From assembly GCA_947503345.1 (NCBI GenBank), contig CANNCW010000002.1, forward strand, positions 62,001-126,000: a stretch of DNA of 64,000 nucleotides, given 5' to 3'. This DNA comes from an uncultured Kangiella sp. (GTDB lineage: Bacteria > Pseudomonadota > Gammaproteobacteria > Enterobacterales > Kangiellaceae). The notes under the pieces are model-generated. The model worked only from the letters and a program-made list of their open reading frames with translations. It was not told where the DNA came from and did not search any database. Position numbers and translations under genes: made by a program. Below are positions 61,520-64,000 of this stretch, in pieces (the stretch's first letter is position 1; each line of letters opens with the position of its first letter).

Positions 61520-62194
61520 TTATAAATCTGAACGCAAACGATAACCACGGCCACGCAAAGTTTCAATGGGCTTAATAGACCCATCTGGATCGATTTTCTT
61601 GCGCAGTCTACCAACAAAGACCTCTAACACGTTAGAGTCTCTATCATAGTCCTGAGCATAGAGGTGCTCCGTTAACTCCGTCTTAGAAACGACTTTATCT
61701 GGGTTTAGCATCAGGTACTCTAAAACCATATATTCATACGCCGTTAAATCCATAATTTTATCGTTTACGCGTACTTCTTGTTTCATACTATCTAAGCTTA
61801 TCGGCCCTTTGACAATCTGAGGACTTGCATAACCTGAAGAGCGGCGTAATAAGGCATTAATTCGAGCTAATAACTCTTCATTTTGAAATGGTTTAGTTAA
61901 GTAATCATCAGCACCTGCGGCTAAACCATCAACTTTATCTTGCCAGTGGCCACGCGCTGTTAAAATTAAAATTGGAAAATTAACGTTTTCTTTGCGCAAG
62001 GTTTCGATAGCTTCGATTCCCGAAATTCCAGGCAGACCTAAATCAAATATACCCAAGTCAAACTCATATTCCCGCGCAAAATATAAAGCTTCTTCTCCGT
62101 CTGGAGCAGCTTCAACTGCATAGTTTTGTTTCTTTAGCGCTTCTACTAATTGCTCACGTAAAGCTTGATCATCTTCAACTAATAGCAACTTCAT
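61520..62194 (-). CDS. PhoP-like OmpR-family response regulator
   Basis: A 224-residue regulator with acidic pair E7-D8-D9, phospho-acceptor D51 (IFDLGLPGISG), a receiver ending at LTKPFQ, and a C-terminal winged helix ending VFVGRLRKKIDPDGSIKPIETLRGRGYRL. It is the closest match to PhoP/QseB-type regulators. The kinase gene follows after 10 bp and the PepSY-like gene precedes it by 35 bp, so all may form one unit responding to envelope conditions. Confidence 0.93.
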   Translation of the reverse strand: MKLLLVEDDQALREQLVEALKKQNYAVEAAPDGEEALYFAREYEFDLGIFDLGLPGISGIEAIETLRKENVNFPILILTARGHWQDKVDGLAAGADDYLTKPFQNEELLARINALLRRSSGYASPQIVKGPISLDSMKQEVRVNDKIMDLTAYEYMVLEYLMLNPDKVVSKTELTEHLYAQDYDRDSNVLEVFVGRLRKKIDPDGSIKPIETLRGRGYRLRSDL

Positions 62195-62229
62195 GCCAAT
62201 ACCCTTTTGTTGTTTTGTTGAGAGCTTAT

Positions 62230-62517
62230 TTATCCATAGACTTGGCCGTTACAAGCATTAACGCTCACACTACGAACTCGGCCAGACTTAGATAAAGTTT
62301 TAACACGATACATGGGAGGCTTACCTCGAGTCAGATAAGCAGAGATTACTTTTCCATCGATTCGACTTGCAACCGATCGCATAGCACTAGATTTACTAAT
62401 CACTCGACACTCAGCGCCTCTGTCACGCTCGGGTTGCCTTTGTGAAGCGGCATCGGCAGTCATACTGCCGATAATGCCTACGACAAAAATCATTAATAAA
62501 AATAGTGCTTTTTTCAT
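62230..62517 (-). CDS. Small exported PepSY-like protein
   Basis: A 95-residue protein with a signal peptide (cleavage near TADA, about residue 23). The mature 70 residues contain AMRSVASRIDGKVISAYLTRGKPPMYRVKTLSKSGRVRSVSVNACNGQV, the pattern of a single PepSY-like domain, with two Cys that could form a disulfide. Small PepSY proteins next to PhoPQ-like pairs are common and may modulate the sensor. It precedes the phoP-like gene on the same strand. Confidence 0.8.
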   Translation of the reverse strand: MKKALFLLMIFVVGIIGSMTADAASQRQPERDRGAECRVISKSSAMRSVASRIDGKVISAYLTRGKPPMYRVKTLSKSGRVRSVSVNACNGQVYG

Positions 62518-62548
62518 TCGTTAACCCTAAGAGTTAAAATATTTAGTC

Positions 62549-63175
62549 TTATCGACGAACCGGAACTGCCGATAGTCTAACATCAATATAACGGCCTGGC
62601 TTATAATCCATAAAGGTCTCAAAGCGTTGACCTTTATATTTGTATTTTACATTGTAGCCAACTAACTGTTGACGACCATAACCTTCATTATACACTGTTT
62701 CACAATGGCGTCTTGAGCGACGATCACTCTTAGCTGCTTCACCACCGATAACAGAACCAAGTACCGCTCCTACCGCTGCTCCTGAGCGTTTATTATGACG
62801 ATGATCGCCACCAAGCTTATAACCTAAAACACCACCAACCACGGCTCCTACTAATGAGCCTTTGCGCTTATCAGAGCGACTATAACGTCTTGGTTCATGG
62901 TAGCACTGCTCTTCTGCATACGGGCGGCCAGCTACTCTTTGATAAACTGGATCAACATCAGTAACTTTTGCTCGAACCACACGGCTGTAGCGATTGTCAT
63001 AGCGATAATCGTTTCCATAATCTTGATAACGACTCGAGCGTTCATCATATTGACCATTAAAATAACGGTCACCATAATGTTTGTCATGCTTTCCGTCAGC
63101 AATGGCACCAGCGCTAAATGCTAATGCCACTGATAAACTGGCGATACTTAAAGTAGTTTTTGCTAGTGATTTCAT
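62549..63175 (-). CDS. Glycine-zipper 2TM domain exported protein
   Basis: A 208-residue protein with a signal peptide (cleavage near GAIADG) and a basic, Tyr- and Arg-rich N-terminal half. A glycine-zipper segment follows: GSLVGAVVGGVLGYKLGG and SGAAVGAVLGSVIGGEAA, as in outer-membrane 17-kDa/Rcp-type proteins. I chose the ATG at 63175 (MKSLAKTT), preceded by AGGAGA, over the longer in-frame start at 63217. It probably sits in the outer membrane or periplasm; function unknown. Confidence 0.85.
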   Translation of the reverse strand: MKSLAKTTLSIASLSVALAFSAGAIADGKHDKHYGDRYFNGQYDERSSRYQDYGNDYRYDNRYSRVVRAKVTDVDPVYQRVAGRPYAEEQCYHEPRRYSRSDKRKGSLVGAVVGGVLGYKLGGDHRHNKRSGAAVGAVLGSVIGGEAAKSDRRSRRHCETVYNEGYGRQQLVGYNVKYKYKGQRFETFMDYKPGRYIDVRLSAVPVRR

Positions 63176-63283
63176 AATATTTCTCCTTTGAGACGAAAAT
63201 CTATACTTAATTTTCAAACTATGAAGAAATTCTACATAAATCTAACTGAACCCTATCTGAATTATCAATTGATTGTTATTCAG

Positions 63284-63538
63284 TTATTTTTCAGCGAAAA
63301 GCCTTTGTAAAATCAAAACCAATAAAGCGCCAAGTGTTGCCGTTATAATGGAATATTCGTTAAAACCACTAAGTTCACCGCCTAAGCCAAAACGTTGTCC
63401 GATATAACCGCCTAACAAGCCACCTACCACACCTAAAATAACGGTTCTTATAAATCCGTTGTGACGTTTACTTGGAATAATAAACTTTGCTAAAAAACCT
63501 GCCAATAAGCCTACCAAGATCCAGCTAATAATACCCAT
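63284..63538 (-). CDS. GlsB/YeaQ/YmgE family membrane protein
   Basis: An 84-residue membrane protein starting MGIISWILVGLLAGFLAKFI, with GGLLGGYIGQRFGLGG in the middle and a C-terminal helix, matching the GlsB/YeaQ/YmgE stress-associated family. The role is unknown. It follows the acyl-CoA synthetase gene by nine bases on the same strand, though a shared transcript is uncertain. Confidence 0.9.
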   Translation of the reverse strand: MGIISWILVGLLAGFLAKFIIPSKRHNGFIRTVILGVVGGLLGGYIGQRFGLGGELSGFNEYSIITATLGALLVLILQRLFAEK

Positions 63539-63547
63539 CTAGCCTCC

Positions 63548-64000
63548 TTAAAGCCAAACTACTTTTTGAGGTGATTTTCGATATTTTTCAATAAGAGGTT
63601 TATATTTTTCCTCAAGTTGCGGACGACGAATTTTTAAAGTCGGCGTAATGAGGTTGTTATCGGTATTCCACTCATCAGACACTAACAAAATATGAGAAAT
63701 TTGCTCATGCTTTTCTAAGCCACCATTTAACTTTTGCAAAATAACTTCAGCTTGCTTTAAATAAGCATCTTTGTCTTTAATCTGTTTTTCAAATGTGGAT
63801 GCAACCGCAACAGGAGCTGGTAGCCCATCACCGATCACACATAAATTTTCTACACCAAGCTCAGGCTGTAACTTCGATTCAATAGGTATTGGAGATACGT
63901 ACTTCCCTTTTGAGGTTTTAAAAATATCTTTTACTCGGCCGGTAATGAATAAAAAACCATCATCATCAATTTTACCTAAATCACCAGTTTGCAAAAAACC
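63548..64000 (-). CDS. Long-chain acyl-CoA synthetase, C-terminal part (5' end outside window)
   Basis: The reading frame runs off the window edge; only the last 150 codons are present. The visible part has QTGDLGKIDDDGFLFITGRVKDIFKTSKGKYVSP, the motif of the FAA1/FadD15-like AMP-forming synthetases, and ends in a degenerate C-terminal lid with QKVVWL. It is a different branch from the FadD at 40-41.7 kb. A TTG at 63994 is not a plausible start, since coding sequence continues past it. Confidence 0.88.
   Translation of the reverse strand, partial: GFLQTGDLGKIDDDGFLFITGRVKDIFKTSKGKYVSPIPIESKLQPELGVENLCVIGDGLPAPVAVASTFEKQIKDKDAYLKQAEVILQKLNGGLEKHEQISHILLVSDEWNTDNNLITPTLKIRRPQLEEKYKPLIEKYRKSPQKVVWL

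Noticed and set aside
1..64000. CRISPR arrays, insertion sequences, toxin-antitoxin or phage-defence genes
   Set aside because: Both strands were scanned for regular repeats and for transposase, integrase, Cas and toxin motifs; none was seen.

Overview
The window is a 64 kb, AT-rich, densely coding stretch of chromosome from an aerobic to microaerobic, Na+-dependent gammaproteobacterium. The lipid A/LPS genes (msbA, lpxK, kdsB), the ycgL-ycgN-rnd-fadD block, a cbb3 oxidase cluster beside fnr and hemN, and the many sodium-coupled carriers (NhaA, NhaC, NSS, AGCS) fit a marine Oceanospirillales/Kangiellaceae-like lineage. That placement is inferred from gene content. I saw no insertion sequence, prophage, CRISPR array or rRNA, and one tRNA gene.

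Layout. 0-2.9 kb: the 3' part of a secreted M1-type metallopeptidase gene and a small secreted DUF6702 protein, ending in a bidirectional terminator. 2.9-14.7 kb, minus strand: a respiratory island. ccoN-O-Q-P-G-H-I-S plus a TauE/SafE-like membrane protein with a His-rich tail is followed by hemN, fnr, a Yip1 protein and a universal stress protein. ccoN and hemN each have a perfect Fnr box, placed about 41 bp before a predicted start of transcription. ccoS and ccoQ are under 60 codons. 14.8-26.9 kb: a TudS/DUF1722 protein and DNA photolyase, then two divergent transcription units. One is a short minus-strand pair (NTF2-like lipoprotein, chalcone-isomerase-like protein). The other is a tightly overlapping eight-gene plus-strand operon: desaturase, flavin oxidoreductase, DUF1365, CFA-type methyltransferase, DUF2878, DUF1295, a second CFA-type methyltransferase and a sensor kinase. 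A response regulator converges on the kinase and overlaps nhaA. This is the most interesting region: a probable membrane-lipid methylation or oxidation pathway linked to photo-oxidative stress.

26.9-41.7 kb: nhaA, a methyltransferase of unknown target, argS, the envelope operon exbB-exbD-msbA-lpxK-trm112-kdsB-LMW-PTP-DUF924, an orphan periplasmic-binding-protein fold without a signal peptide, tRNA-Asp with a consensus promoter and terminator, and alpha/beta hydrolase-fadD-rnd-ycgL-ycgN. 42.5-50 kb: a five-gene minus-strand operon (NSS transporter, two amidohydrolases, NhaC antiporter, transglutaminase-like protein). Its 3' flank holds a candidate structured small RNA ending in an intrinsic terminator. 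50-64 kb: a kelch lipoprotein, a hydrolase with an unusual repetitive C-terminal domain, an acyl-CoA dehydrogenase, an AGCS symporter with a large insertion, dinB, an M16 peptidase, a PhoPQ-like pair with a PepSY-like and a glycine-zipper protein, a GlsB-type protein and the 3' end of an acyl-CoA synthetase gene.

Genes work together in three clear modules: low-oxygen respiration (Fnr with the cbb3 oxidase and oxygen-independent haem synthesis), envelope building (Kdo, lipid A kinase and flippase), and the lipid-modification/photolyase cluster. All calls come from reading the translated sequence and nucleotide motifs by eye. No database search was run.
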